This document shows, one piece after another, positions 7,260 to 16,304 of a stretch of 48,874 bases of DNA (within the stretch, counting starts at the first letter, position 1; every line of letters begins with the position of its first letter). The position numbers were made by a program, and so were the translations under genes. Location of the stretch: assembly GCF_013044505.1 (NCBI RefSeq), contig NZ_JABERD010000062.1, positions 1 through 48,874 of the forward strand, written 5' to 3'. The stretch comes from Streptomyces sp. S3(2020) (GTDB taxonomy: Bacteria > Actinomycetota > Actinomycetes > Streptomycetales > Streptomycetaceae). Below the pieces are notes generated by a model. The model was not told the origin of the DNA, made no database searches, and saw nothing but the letters and a program-made list of their open reading frames with translations.

Positions 7260-8462
7260 ATGCGTTCCACACGTACGTCCGCGACACCGAGCCGCAGGCG
7301 ACGCACCGCTCTCGCCGTCACCGGTCTCGCCGCCGCCCTGGCGCTGACCGCGACCGCCTGCGAAGGCTCGGACACGGCGAGCGACAAGCCGGACGCCACC
7401 GCGTCCCAGGCCGCCGACAGCGGCAACGACAAGGTCCAGATCCCCGCCGACCTCGCCGACAGGCTCAAGGAGCACGGCATCGACGTCGACCAGTGGAAGG
7501 ACGGCGCCTGGAAGGACTGGGACAAGGACAAGTGGCTCAGTGAGGCCAAGGACTTCGTCAACCCGGTGATCGAGGGCCTCTGGAAGCCGGAGCGGATGAA
7601 GTCCGCGAAGGAGGCCAACAAGACGTACTCGACGAAGGACGCGGCGGCCGACGCGGGCGTCAGCGACCCGGACCCGGCGCCCGTCGAGGCCTCGGCCGAG
7701 AAGACGCCATACCACGAGAACGCGGCCCCGGTCGGCAAGATCTTCTTCGACACTCCCGAGGGAGCGGCCGTCTGCTCGGGCACCGTCGTCAAGGACGTGA
7801 ACCACCCGGGCAAGTCCAACCTGGTGTGGACGGCAGGCCATTGCGTGCACGCGGGCGACGGCGGCGGCTGGTACCGCAACATCATGTTCGTCCCGGCCTA
7901 CAACGACTACGGCAAGTCCGAGGCGCAGCTGACGAATTCCGACGCCACCGAGATCGCGCCGTACGGCCAGTGGTGGGCGGACTGGGCGTCGACGTCGAAC
8001 GAGTGGATCGCCGGCGGCTCGGAGACCGGCGGTGCCGGTGCCGCGTACGACTACTCGGTGCTGCATGTGAAGCCGGAGTCCGGTGCCAAGTCGCTGGAGG
8101 AGACGGTCGGGGCCGCGCTGGACGTGGACTTCTCCGCCCCGTCCGCGACCGAGGTCGCCAAGATGGGTGCCTGGGGCTACCCGCAGGCGGCGCCGTACAA
8201 CGGTCTGAAGATGTTCAAGTGCATCGACCAGCCGGGACGGCTCTCGCTCAGCACGACGCTGCCGACGATGTACCGCATCGGCTGCACGATGACCGGCGGT
8301 TCGTCCGGCGGCGGCTGGTTCCGGGTGGTGGACGGCGAGACCAAGCTGGTCTCGAACACGTCGATCGGCCCGGCCGACAACACCTGGCTGGCCGGCCCGC
8401 AGCTGGGCCAGGAGGCCGAGGCGATCTACCAGAGCATGAGCAAGACGTACGGCGGTCAGTGA
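7260..8462 (+). CDS. Secreted trypsin-like serine protease lipoprotein (copy 2)
   Basis: Predicted 400-aa paralogue of the upstream protease. The signal again ends in LTATAC. The segment EHGIDVDQWKDGAWKDW, the catalytic His (WTAGHCVHAG), Asp (AYDYSVLHV) and Ser (TGGSSGGGW), and the Cys in MYRIGCTMTGGSS are all conserved. The acidic linker after the Trp-rich segment differs most between the copies. ATG 7260 follows a GGGGG run at suitable distance. The terminator-like hairpin between the copies suggests separate transcription; GCATAGTG occurs upstream of both (5739-5746 and 7164-7171) and might belong to a shared promoter type, though this is weak. Retention of both full-length copies suggests distinct expression or substrates. 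Confidence 0.85.
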   Translation: MRSTRTSATPSRRRRTALAVTGLAAALALTATACEGSDTASDKPDATASQAADSGNDKVQIPADLADRLKEHGIDVDQWKDGAWKDWDKDKWLSEAKDFVNPVIEGLWKPERMKSAKEANKTYSTKDAAADAGVSDPDPAPVEASAEKTPYHENAAPVGKIFFDTPEGAAVCSGTVVKDVNHPGKSNLVWTAGHCVHAGDGGGWYRNIMFVPAYNDYGKSEAQLTNSDATEIAPYGQWWADWASTSNEWIAGGSETGGAGAAYDYSVLHVKPESGAKSLEETVGAALDVDFSAPSATEVAKMGAWGYPQAAPYNGLKMFKCIDQPGRLSLSTTLPTMYRIGCTMTGGSSGGGWFRVVDGETKLVSNTSIGPADNTWLAGPQLGQEAEAIYQSMSKTYGGQ

Positions 8463-8473
8463 CCGGAACATGA

Positions 8474-8509
8474 TGAAGGCCCGCCCCCTGCGGAGGGGGC
8501 GGGCCTTCA
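8474..8509. terminator. Strong bidirectional terminator, 16-bp perfect stem
   Basis: A perfect 16-bp G+C-rich stem (8474-8489 with 8494-8509) closes a GCGG loop. It sits between the convergent protease and hflX genes and should terminate both transcripts. Confidence 0.85.
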
Positions 8510-8534
8510 CTGCGTTCCTGAAACGCTACGGCCG

Positions 8535-10034
8535 TCAGGCGACCGATACCGGCACCGGAACGTACGGCGCGAGATCCGCCGCCAGCTCCTCGTGGACCCG
8601 CACCTTGAGCAGGGTGCCCTCCGGGGTGTGCTCCTCGGAGATCACCTCGCCCTCGGTGTGGGCGCGGGCGACGAGCTTGCCGAGCGTGTACGGCACGAGC
8701 GCCTCGACCTCGACCGACGGCCGCGGCAGCTCGTTGTCGATGAGGGCGAGCAACTCCTCGATGCCCTGGCCGGTACGGGCCGAGACCGCGATGGAGCGCT
8801 TCTCGATCCGCATCAGCCGCTGGAGCGTCAGCGGGTCCGCCGCGTCGGCCTTGTTGATCACGACGATCTCCGGCACACGCGTGGCGCCCACGTCCGTGAT
8901 CACCTCGCGTACGGCGGCCAGCTGCTCCTCCGGGTTCGGGTGCGAGCCGTCCACCACGTGCAGGATCAGGTCGGACTCGCCGACCTCCTCCATGGTGGAG
9001 CGGAACGCCTCGACCAGGTGGTGCGGCAGGTGGCGTACGAAGCCGACGGTGTCCGCCAGCGTGTACAGCCGTCCGCTCGGGGTCTCGGCCCGGCGCACGG
9101 TCGGGTCGAGGGTCGCGAACAGGGAGTTCTCGACCAGCACACCGGCGCCCGTGAGGCGGTTGAGCAGCGAGGACTTGCCGGCGTTGGTGTAGCCCGCGAT
9201 GGCCACGGACGGCACCTTGTTGCGCTTGCGTTCCTGGCGCTTGATCTCGCGGCCGGTCTTCATGTCCGCGATCTCCCGGCGCATCTTCGCCATCTTCTCG
9301 CGGATCCGTCGCCGGTCCGTCTCGATCTTGGTCTCACCGGGACCACGGGTGGCGAGGCCGCCGCCCTTGCCGCCGCCCATCTGACGGGACAGCGACTGAC
9401 CCCAGCCGCGCAGTCGCGGCAGCATGTACTGCATCTGCGCGAGCGCGACCTGCGCCTTGCCCTCTCGGGACTTGGCGTGCTGGGCGAAGATGTCGAGGAT
9501 CAGGGCCGTACGGTCGATGACCTTGACCTTGACGACGTCTTCGAGATGGATGAGCTGGCCCGGGCTGAGCTCACCGTCGCAGATGACCGTGTCGGCGCCG
9601 GTCTCCAGGACGATGTCCCTGAGCTCGGTGGCCTTGCCGGATCCGATGTAGGTGGCCGCGTCGGGCTTGTCGCGGCGCTGGATCACGCCGTCGAGCACGA
9701 GCGCGCCGGCGGTCTCCGCGAGGGCGGCGAGCTCCGCGAGGGAGTTGTCCGCGTCCTGCGCGGTCCCCGTGGTCCAGACGCCGACGAGCACGACCCGCTC
9801 CAGACGGAGCTGGCGGTACTCGACCTCGGTGACGTCCTCGAGCTCGGTGGAGAGGCCTGCCACGCGGCGCAGGGCCGCGCGCTCGGAGCGGTCGAACTGG
9901 TCGCCGTCCCGCTCTCCGTCGATCTCGTGGCTCCAGGCGACGTCCTCTTCCATCAGGGCATCGGCCCGAAGACCGTCGGGGTGTGTGTGCGCGAAGCGCT
10001 GCGAGTCCTGGGAAGGGGATGAAGAGGAGGTCAT
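8535..10034 (-). CDS. hflX: GTPase HflX
   Basis: Predicted 499-aa ribosome-associated GTPase. The N-terminal HflX domain includes YIGSGKATEL and the Gly-rich QMGGGKGGGLATRGPGETK preceding a basic helical region. The G domain shows G1 GYTNAGKSS near residue 278, G3 DTVGFVRHLP near 326 and G4 NKAD near 393. The family binds 50S/70S ribosomes and rescues stalled or stress-damaged ones. ATG 10034 has AAGGA just upstream. The gene converges on the protease gene across a strong terminator. The 137-bp gap upstream, before the M1 peptidase stop codon, probably holds its promoter. Confidence 0.95.
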   Translation of the reverse strand: MTSSSSPSQDSQRFAHTHPDGLRADALMEEDVAWSHEIDGERDGDQFDRSERAALRRVAGLSTELEDVTEVEYRQLRLERVVLVGVWTTGTAQDADNSLAELAALAETAGALVLDGVIQRRDKPDAATYIGSGKATELRDIVLETGADTVICDGELSPGQLIHLEDVVKVKVIDRTALILDIFAQHAKSREGKAQVALAQMQYMLPRLRGWGQSLSRQMGGGKGGGLATRGPGETKIETDRRRIREKMAKMRREIADMKTGREIKRQERKRNKVPSVAIAGYTNAGKSSLLNRLTGAGVLVENSLFATLDPTVRRAETPSGRLYTLADTVGFVRHLPHHLVEAFRSTMEEVGESDLILHVVDGSHPNPEEQLAAVREVITDVGATRVPEIVVINKADAADPLTLQRLMRIEKRSIAVSARTGQGIEELLALIDNELPRPSVEVEALVPYTLGKLVARAHTEGEVISEEHTPEGTLLKVRVHEELAADLAPYVPVPVSVA

Positions 10035-10171
10035 TGGGTCCTTACGTCGTTGGGGATGCCGGTTCGCCCGCCGTCACTGGTGACAACGCACGAGCACTCC
10101 GGGAGATTCCCGTGTCCCGTGCCGCGCCGACCTGAAGATGGTCGCACGGCACGGCCCGTCTCGTCATCGCC

Positions 10172-11653
10172 TTATTTCGCGGCTGCCCCACTGGGTGCGG
10201 CCGACTTCCAGTCCGGGTGGCCCGGCATCGGCGGGGTCTTCTCGCCGTAGAGCCAGTCCTGGAAGAAGCCCCCCAGGTCGCGGCCCGAGATCTCCTGGGC
10301 GAGCGCGACGAAGTCGGCGGTCGTGGCGACGCCGTCCTCGTGACGGCTCACCCAGGCCCGCTCCAGGTCCTCGAAGGACGGGCGGCCGATCTCCTCGCGC
10401 AGGGCGTAGAGGATCAGCGCGGCGCCGTCGTAGACGTTGGGGCGGAAGATGCTGATCTTCTGGCCGGGGTTCGGCGCCTTGGGCGCGGCCGGCGGTCCGC
10501 CTGCGGCGCGCCAGCGGTCGGAGGCGCCGTAGGCGGCCTTCATCCGCGTCTCCATGGGCTTGTCGGCCTTCTCCTCGGCGTACAGGGCCTCGTACCAGGT
10601 GGCGTGTCCCTCGTTGAGCCACAGGTCGGACCAGTTGCGGGGGCTGACGCTGTCGCCGAACCACTGGTGGGCCAGTTCGTGCACCATGATCGACTCGACG
10701 TACCACTTGGGGTAGGCGGGCTCGGTGAACAGGTCTCTCTCGAAGAGAGAGAGGGTCTGTGTCTCGAGTTCGAAGCCGGTGTCGGCGTCGGCCATGAGGA
10801 GGCCGTACGTCTCGAAGGGGTAGCGGCCGACCTTGCCCTCCATCCAGGAGATCTGGTCGGGGGTCTTCTCCAGCCAGGGTTCGAGCGCCTCACGGTGCTT
10901 GGTGGGCACGACGTCTCGGATCGGCAGTCCGTGCGGGCCGGTGCGGTGCAGCACGGTGGAGCGGCCGATGGACACCTGGGCGAGCTCGGTGGCCATGGGG
11001 TGTTGGGTCCGGTACGTCCACGTGGTCTCGCCGGCGACCCGGTCCACGCCGGTCGGCAGGCCGTTCGCGACGGCGGTGTAGCCGTTGGGCGCGGTGACCC
11101 GGATCGTGAACATCGCCTTGTCGGAGGGGTGGTCGTTGCACGGGAACACCAGATGGGCGGCGTCGGCCTGGTTGGCCATGGCGAGCCCGTCCGTGGTCCG
11201 CACCCAGCCGCCCTCCCGGTCCTCGCCGGACACGGGGTCGCTGGTGTGCTTCACGGTGATCCGCATCCAACTGCCGTCGGGCAGCGGTTCCTCGGGCGTG
11301 ACGACCAGGTCCTCTCCGGCGCCGGTGAACGCGGCGGGCTCGCCGTCCACCTCGACCGACTCGACCTTGCCGTGGGCGAAGTCGAGGTTAATGCGGTCCA
11401 GTTCGGTGGTCGTCCAGGCGTCGATGGTCGTGACGGCCTGAAGCGGCTTGCTGTTGGAGCCGGGATAGGTGAAGGAGAGGTCGTACGACGCCACGTCGTA
11501 CCCGGGGTTGCCCAGGTGCGGGAAGAGGCGGTCACCGACGCCCAGCGGGGCGGCGGGCGCGCTCGCGGCGACGAGACAGACGGAGACGGCGGAGGCGAGC
11601 AGCGCGGCCGCCTTCAGCCGGCGAGGGCTCCTGGCGTGGGGGGTGAGCAGCAT
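10172..11653 (-). CDS. Secreted M1 family zinc aminopeptidase-like protein
   Basis: Predicted 493-aa exported metallopeptidase. A Sec signal (about residues 1-35) ends near ASAPAAPLG. The zinc site is visible as HELAHQW near residue 322 with the third ligand Glu in WLNEGHATW about 20 residues later. In place of the classical GxMEN substrate motif it has GFELETQTL, as in a bacterial side branch of M1. It is shorter than intracellular PepN (about 850 aa) and lacks a large C-terminal helical domain. The family cleaves N-terminal residues from peptides; whether this protein is an aminopeptidase is inference. It diverges from the next gene across 88 bp. Confidence 0.88.
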   Translation of the reverse strand: MLLTPHARSPRRLKAAALLASAVSVCLVAASAPAAPLGVGDRLFPHLGNPGYDVASYDLSFTYPGSNSKPLQAVTTIDAWTTTELDRINLDFAHGKVESVEVDGEPAAFTGAGEDLVVTPEEPLPDGSWMRITVKHTSDPVSGEDREGGWVRTTDGLAMANQADAAHLVFPCNDHPSDKAMFTIRVTAPNGYTAVANGLPTGVDRVAGETTWTYRTQHPMATELAQVSIGRSTVLHRTGPHGLPIRDVVPTKHREALEPWLEKTPDQISWMEGKVGRYPFETYGLLMADADTGFELETQTLSLFERDLFTEPAYPKWYVESIMVHELAHQWFGDSVSPRNWSDLWLNEGHATWYEALYAEEKADKPMETRMKAAYGASDRWRAAGGPPAAPKAPNPGQKISIFRPNVYDGAALILYALREEIGRPSFEDLERAWVSRHEDGVATTADFVALAQEISGRDLGGFFQDWLYGEKTPPMPGHPDWKSAAPSGAAAK

Positions 11654-11741
11654 GCACCACGGCTACCAGCGCGCGCGTGCCGTGCGGCGACGACTCGCGC
11701 CCGGCCCACCCGAACGGGTAACGGCCTGGTTGGATGCGGGC

Positions 11742-12239
11742 ATGGACGTGCACGAGGAATCCGGACTCACGAAGGCGCTCTGGAGCGACGCCGATTTCGA
11801 GCAGATGGGGTGGCACGACGTCACCGTGCACGGCATGTACGTACAGCGAACCGATGACGTGCTGCCGCGCCTGCTGTTCGATCTCGACTACCTCACGCGC
11901 TGGGTCCATCCGGTCCCGCCGGAGACGTACTTCAGCTTCTGGATCGCGCCGTCGACGCTCGTCTTCGACGACGTCTGGGATCTCGAAGGGGATCTCGACT
12001 TCAAGGGCCTGGGCGTGGACCTGGAGATCGACGCGCTGCACCGGCTGACACCTCAGGACGACCGGCCCGGGTGGTCCGATGTGCCGCTCTGGCACATGGA
12101 GGGGCAGGCGTTCGATCTCACGTTCCGCGCCCCCGGCTTCCGCCAGTACGTACGGCAGCCGCCCCGTCTCTCGTCCCGCCTCGTCCTGGGCCACGCCGAG
12201 CGCGGCGGCTGCTCCTTCGCCGAGACGGCATTCGCGTAG
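11742..12239 (+). CDS. Conserved hypothetical protein, unknown function
   Basis: A 165-aa soluble protein with no signal peptide or membrane segment. It is rich in Trp, Asp and aromatic residues (WHDVTVHGMYVQ, LLFDLDYLTRWVHP, TYFSFWIAPSTLVFDDVWDLEGDLDF), which suggests a beta-rich fold. I do not recognise a catalytic motif. ATG 11742 is the best start seen, but the ribosome site is weak and longer in-frame starts exist. Its 3' end, including the stop codon, lies in a 26-bp tandem duplication. It is convergent with rshA. Confidence 0.75.
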   Translation: MDVHEESGLTKALWSDADFEQMGWHDVTVHGMYVQRTDDVLPRLLFDLDYLTRWVHPVPPETYFSFWIAPSTLVFDDVWDLEGDLDFKGLGVDLEIDALHRLTPQDDRPGWSDVPLWHMEGQAFDLTFRAPGFRQYVRQPPRLSSRLVLGHAERGGCSFAETAFA

Positions 12240-12266
12240 CAGTCGCCGAGACGGCATTCGTGTAGC
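12217..12266. repeat. 26-bp-period tandem duplication spanning a stop codon
   Basis: The 24-bp segments 12217-12240 and 12243-12266 are identical except for one C/T difference. Both begin TCGCCGAGACGGCATTCG and end GTAGC. The first copy contains the TAG stop of the upstream gene. Confidence 0.9.
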
Positions 12267-12286
12267 TGTTCGGTAGGACGAGCCGG

Positions 12287-14416
12287 TCACACACCCGTCG
12301 TCTGCGCCCGGCTCACGTCGTACACACCCGGGACGTTCCGCATCGCCCGCATGAGCGCGGGCAGCAGTGCCGCGTCCGGGAGCTGGACCGTATAGGTGTG
12401 GCGGACGCGCTGCTGGGTGGGGGGTTCGACGGTCGCCGAGACGATCTCCGCGCCTTCGAGTGCCATGGCCTCGGTGAGGTCGGCGAGCAGATGGGGGCGG
12501 CCGAACGATTCGGCGAACAGCGTGACCCGGCACTCCGTGGTGTCACCCCAGCGCACGTCGACCTCCGTGCGCCCCGCGTCCTTCATACGCGCCACCGCGG
12601 CGCATCCGACGCGGTGCACGGTGACCACTCCCCCGCGCACGGCGAAGCCGGTGATGTCGTCGGGCGGTACGGGCGTGCAGCAGCCGGCCAGCCGTACGGT
12701 CGCACCGGGCGGGTCGACGAGGACGTCGGCGCTGGTCGGGCGGGCGGCCGGACCGTCCGCGACCGGCGCTTCGGCGGCGGCCCGGGGCGCCGGCTCGCGC
12801 TCCTCGACCTCGTGCGACGCCTCGTTCGGCTCCTCATGCGTCGGGTGCGTCGCGATCCACCGCTGGATGGCGATCCGCGCGGCAGGCGTGTGCGCGTGCT
12901 CCAGCCACTCTCTGGAGGGCTCGGAGGCCGGGTCCTGGCCCATGAGGAGCTGGACGGTGTCGCCGTCCCGCAGAACGGTGCTGAGCGTCGCAAGCCGGCC
13001 GTTGACACGGGCACCGATGCACGCGTGCGCGTCCTCGCCGTACTGCTCGTAGGCGGCGTCCACACAGGTCGCCCCCTCGGGGAGACCGAGGGTGCCGCCG
13101 TCGGGCCGGAAGACGGTGATCTCGCGGTCCTGGGCAAGGTCCTCGCGCAGGGTGGACCAGAAGGTGTCGGGGTCGGGTGCGGCCTCCTGCCAGTCGAGGA
13201 GGCGGGAGAGCCAGCCGGGACGTGTGGGGTCCTCGCGCTCGCCGTCGGCGGACTCCTCCGATGGAGGAGCGTAGGGATTGGCGAGCGCGACGACGCCGGC
13301 CTCGGCGACCTTGTGCATCTGGTGGGTGCGGATGAGGACTTCGGCGACCTGGCCGTCGCCGCGGGCGACCGCGGTGTGCAGCGACTGGTACAGGTTGAAC
13401 TTCGGTACGGCGATGAAGTCCTTGAACTCCGAGACGACGGGCGTCAGACAGGTGTGCAGCTCGCCGAGTACGCCGTAACAGTCGGCGTCCTCGTTGACCA
13501 GCACCAGCAGCCGACCGAAGTCGGCGCCGCGCAGCCGGCCGCGCTTGCGGGAGACGCGGTGCACGGAGACGAAGTGCCGGGGACGGATGACGACTTCGGC
13601 CTGGATGTCCGCGTCGCGCAGGACACCGCGCACCTCGTCGGCGATCTCCGCGAGGGGGTCGTCCGCGCGGGAGGCGTTGTCGACGATCAACTCCCTTGTG
13701 TGCTCGTACTCCTCGGGGTGCAGGATCGCGAAGACCAGGTCTTCCAGTTCGGTCTTGAGCGCCTGGACACCGAGCCGTTCGGCGAGCGGGATGAGGACGT
13801 CGCGGGTGACCTTGGCGATGCGCGCCTGTTTCTCGGGGCGCATCACGCCGAGGGTGCGCATGTTGTGCAGCCGGTCGGCGAGTTTGATCGACATCACCCG
13901 GACGTCGTTGCCGGTGGCGACGAGCATCTTGCGGAAGGTCTCGGGCTCGGCGGCGGCGCCGTAGTCGACCTTCTCCAGCTTCGTCACACCGTCGACGAGG
14001 AAGCGGACCTCCTCGCCGAACTGCTCCCGCACCTGATCGAGCGTCACATCGGTGTCCTCGACCGTGTCGTGGAGCAGAGACGCCGTCAAAGTCGTGGTCT
14101 CGGCGCCGAGTTCGGCGAGGATCAGGGTCACGGCGAGCGGGTGTGTGATGTACGGCTCACCGCTCTTGCGCATCTGGCCGCGGTGCGAGGACTCGGCCAG
14201 GACGTACGCGCGGCGCAGCGCTTCGAGGTCGGCGTCGGGATGATGGGCGCGGTGGGCCTCCGCGACGTGGCCGATGGCGTCGGGCAGCCGGTCGCGGGCG
14301 GCCGGGCCGAGCAGGGCGGCGCGGCCCAGGCGGCGCAGGTCGATCCGCGCCCGCCAGCGGGCCGCAGGTCCTGTTACCGGACCTGGGGTCGCGGGGTTCG
14401 TGGCCTCCGCACTCAT
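12287..14416 (-). CDS. rshA: RelA/SpoT homologue (p)ppGpp metabolism protein RshA
   Basis: Predicted 709-aa long Rsh protein. The N-terminal HD hydrolase domain is intact (ITHPLAV, LLHDTVEDT near residue 112, DRLHNMRTL). The synthetase domain (about 235-345) keeps EFKDFIAVPKFNLYQSLHT and EVLIRTHQMHKVAEAGV. However, where canonical enzymes have DLVGVRIL it reads DFGRLLVLV, losing the conserved Arg, and AHW after the GV is replaced by AL. A TGS domain (REITVFRPDGG), a CC/zinc-finger segment (GCCTPVPPDD) and a C-terminal ACT domain follow. ATG 14416 has GGAGG five bases upstream; the 17 upstream codons are not needed. From memory it matches S. coelicolor RshA (SCO5794), which coexists with the main RelA encoded elsewhere. 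Confidence 0.92.
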   Translation of the reverse strand: MSAEATNPATPGPVTGPAARWRARIDLRRLGRAALLGPAARDRLPDAIGHVAEAHRAHHPDADLEALRRAYVLAESSHRGQMRKSGEPYITHPLAVTLILAELGAETTTLTASLLHDTVEDTDVTLDQVREQFGEEVRFLVDGVTKLEKVDYGAAAEPETFRKMLVATGNDVRVMSIKLADRLHNMRTLGVMRPEKQARIAKVTRDVLIPLAERLGVQALKTELEDLVFAILHPEEYEHTRELIVDNASRADDPLAEIADEVRGVLRDADIQAEVVIRPRHFVSVHRVSRKRGRLRGADFGRLLVLVNEDADCYGVLGELHTCLTPVVSEFKDFIAVPKFNLYQSLHTAVARGDGQVAEVLIRTHQMHKVAEAGVVALANPYAPPSEESADGEREDPTRPGWLSRLLDWQEAAPDPDTFWSTLREDLAQDREITVFRPDGGTLGLPEGATCVDAAYEQYGEDAHACIGARVNGRLATLSTVLRDGDTVQLLMGQDPASEPSREWLEHAHTPAARIAIQRWIATHPTHEEPNEASHEVEEREPAPRAAAEAPVADGPAARPTSADVLVDPPGATVRLAGCCTPVPPDDITGFAVRGGVVTVHRVGCAAVARMKDAGRTEVDVRWGDTTECRVTLFAESFGRPHLLADLTEAMALEGAEIVSATVEPPTQQRVRHTYTVQLPDAALLPALMRAMRNVPGVYDVSRAQTTGV

Positions 14417-14703
14417 GGGCACCTCCGGCTGCGTTAACCGGCGGACGGGGTGCCCCAGGGCGGACACGGCTCAGGGGATGGCATCAATCCCCCGTCCGGG
14501 CCGGTGCTTGATGCTACCGAGCCCACCACGCGCGGCTGACCGCCTCTCGTCGAGCGTGAAACGGATCACCCATTCGAGCGACGGTTCCGAGGTTTACGAT
14601 TTCGCGCCAGCTGACCTGCGGTTCTCCGTCGTTTCGAATCGCCGCGGACACCTGGAGCTGCGGATCCCAACGTCCGAAGTCGCCGAACCCATGATTCGCG
14701 CGC

Positions 14704-15573
14704 TCAGCGGACCGCGTTTTCCAGCCATTCCGATTCGATCTCGCCCTCTGCGACGATCACCGCGGGACCGGTCATCTCGATCTCGCCGTCGGGCCGCTCG
14801 GTGATCACGAGGGTGCCGCCGGGCACATCGACGGTGTAGGTCACCGGCGTCCCGGTCACGGCCGGGTCGGTTCCGTCCCTGCGGGCGGTGGCCACGGCGA
14901 CGGCGCACGCACCCGTGCCGCAGGACCGGGTCTCGCCGGAGCCGCGCTCATGCACGCGCAGGGCGACGTGACGGGGGCCACGGTCGACGACGAACTCCAC
15001 ATTGACCCCGTCCGGGTAGGCGGCGGCCGGGCTGAAGGGCGGCGGGGAGTAAAGGTTGCCCGCGTGGGCGAGGTCGTCCACGAAGGCCACGGCGTGCGGG
15101 TTGCCCATGTTCACGTTCCGCGCGGGCCAGCTGCGCTCGCCGACGCTCACGGTGACGTCCCCTTCGGGGAGCCGGGCCGTGCCCATGCCGACGGTGACGT
15201 CACCGTCCTTCGCGAGGTGCACGGTCTTCACGCCCCCGCGCGTGGCCACGGCCAGGTCACCCTCGGTGATGTGTCCGGCGTGCTGGAGGTAGCGCGCGAA
15301 GACGCGTACGCCGTTGCCGCACATCTCCGCGACGGAGCCGTCGCCGTTGCGGTAGTCCATGAACCACTCCGCCTCGGCGGCCATGTCCTGCGCCTCCGGA
15401 TGGGCGGCGGATCGCACCACGTGCAGCAGGCCGTCACCGCCGATGCCGGCACGGCGGTCGCACAGGGCGGCGACGGCGGCCGGGGGGAGGTCGATGACGT
15501 TCTCGGGGTCCGGGACGATCACGAAGTCGTTCTCGGTGCCGTGGCCCTTGAGGAAGGCGATCCGCGTGCTCAT
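14704..15573 (-). CDS. dapF: Diaminopimelate epimerase
   Basis: Predicted 289-aa enzyme converting LL- to meso-diaminopimelate for lysine synthesis. Both catalytic thiols are visible: MCGNGVRVF near residue 83 and SCGTGACAVAV near 215. The N-terminus MSTRIAFLKGHGTENDF is typical of the family and fixes the start, although AGGA directly abuts the ATG, which is unusually close. Streptomyces peptidoglycan uses LL-diaminopimelate, so the meso product here mainly feeds lysine. The 287 bp between its stop and the rshA start contain no gene. Confidence 0.96.
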   Translation of the reverse strand: MSTRIAFLKGHGTENDFVIVPDPENVIDLPPAAVAALCDRRAGIGGDGLLHVVRSAAHPEAQDMAAEAEWFMDYRNGDGSVAEMCGNGVRVFARYLQHAGHITEGDLAVATRGGVKTVHLAKDGDVTVGMGTARLPEGDVTVSVGERSWPARNVNMGNPHAVAFVDDLAHAGNLYSPPPFSPAAAYPDGVNVEFVVDRGPRHVALRVHERGSGETRSCGTGACAVAVATARRDGTDPAVTGTPVTYTVDVPGGTLVITERPDGEIEMTGPAVIVAEGEIESEWLENAVR

Positions 15574-15692
15574 TCCTCGATCGTACGGGGTGGGTACGAC
15601 ACCGGGTCACGGACGGCCGTACAGCGTCGCACGCGTACGTGGCCGTACGGCGTCGCACGCGTACGCACGTCACGCCACGCGCGCGTGGAGGT

Positions 15693-16196
15693 TCAGCGCA
15701 GCCGGGCCACGCGGAACACGGCCAGCGCGATCACCGCGGCCACGACCACGACGTACAGCAGCACCACACGCCAGTCGGGACGCCGCCCGGAGCCCCGCTG
15801 CGGCAGCCCGGGCCACGTGTAACCGACCCGGCGGGCGGCCATCATGCCCCACCCTGCCGCGCAGGAGCAGATCAGCAGGCCCAGCATGGCGATCACGGCC
15901 CCGCTGTCGCCGAAGTCGAAGGCCAGCGGGAAGGCGAACATCAGGGAGCCGACCGCGGCCAGGGCGACGATGGGCGCGAGCTGCCAGATGCGCATCCGGC
16001 GCTGCGGGCGCAGCTCGACCTCGACCTCCGGTCCGCCCGCGAACATCTCCTCGGGCTCGGGACCGTCGGCGGTCACACCGCCTTGGGTGTCGTCGGGCCC
16101 GTCGGGGCTCAGACGGTCCCCATCCTGCTCCGGTTCACCGCCGTCTGCGGTGAGGGGCTCGGTGTCTTGTGCGGTGTCGCGAGGGCCGGCCTCCAT
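15693..16196 (-). CDS. Small integral membrane protein, unknown function
   Basis: Predicted 167-aa protein with an acidic, disordered N-terminus of about 65 residues (PDGPDDTQGG, PEPEEMFAGG). Three membrane segments follow: IWQLAPIVALAAVGSLMF, AVIAMLGLLICSCAAGWGMM and VVLLYVVVVAAVIALAVF. ATG 16196 lies ten bases after GGGAGG; GTG 16202 is four bases from it and GTG 16226 is a longer alternative. It sits between miaA and dapF on the same strand, an arrangement I recall from other Streptomyces. No catalytic motif is visible. Confidence 0.8.
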   Translation of the reverse strand: MEAGPRDTAQDTEPLTADGGEPEQDGDRLSPDGPDDTQGGVTADGPEPEEMFAGGPEVEVELRPQRRMRIWQLAPIVALAAVGSLMFAFPLAFDFGDSGAVIAMLGLLICSCAAGWGMMAARRVGYTWPGLPQRGSGRRPDWRVVLLYVVVVAAVIALAVFRVARLR

Positions 16197-16304
16197 CGCC
16201 ACGCGCCCTCCCAACTCGGACTCCACTTGGTCGATCGAAGCTCGATGATGGCACGGCGCCGGAGGGCCGGATGACGGCCTGAGCGTCCCGATGCCAGGAC
16301 GTGA

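Noticed and set aside
10217..11857. 546-codon plus-strand open frame
   Set aside because: It is antisense to the M1 peptidase, with composition typical of third-position GC shadows; the HELAHQW-containing minus frame is the real gene.
12398..14437. 679-codon plus-strand open frame
   Set aside because: It is the antisense shadow of rshA, whose HD, TGS and ACT domains are clear.
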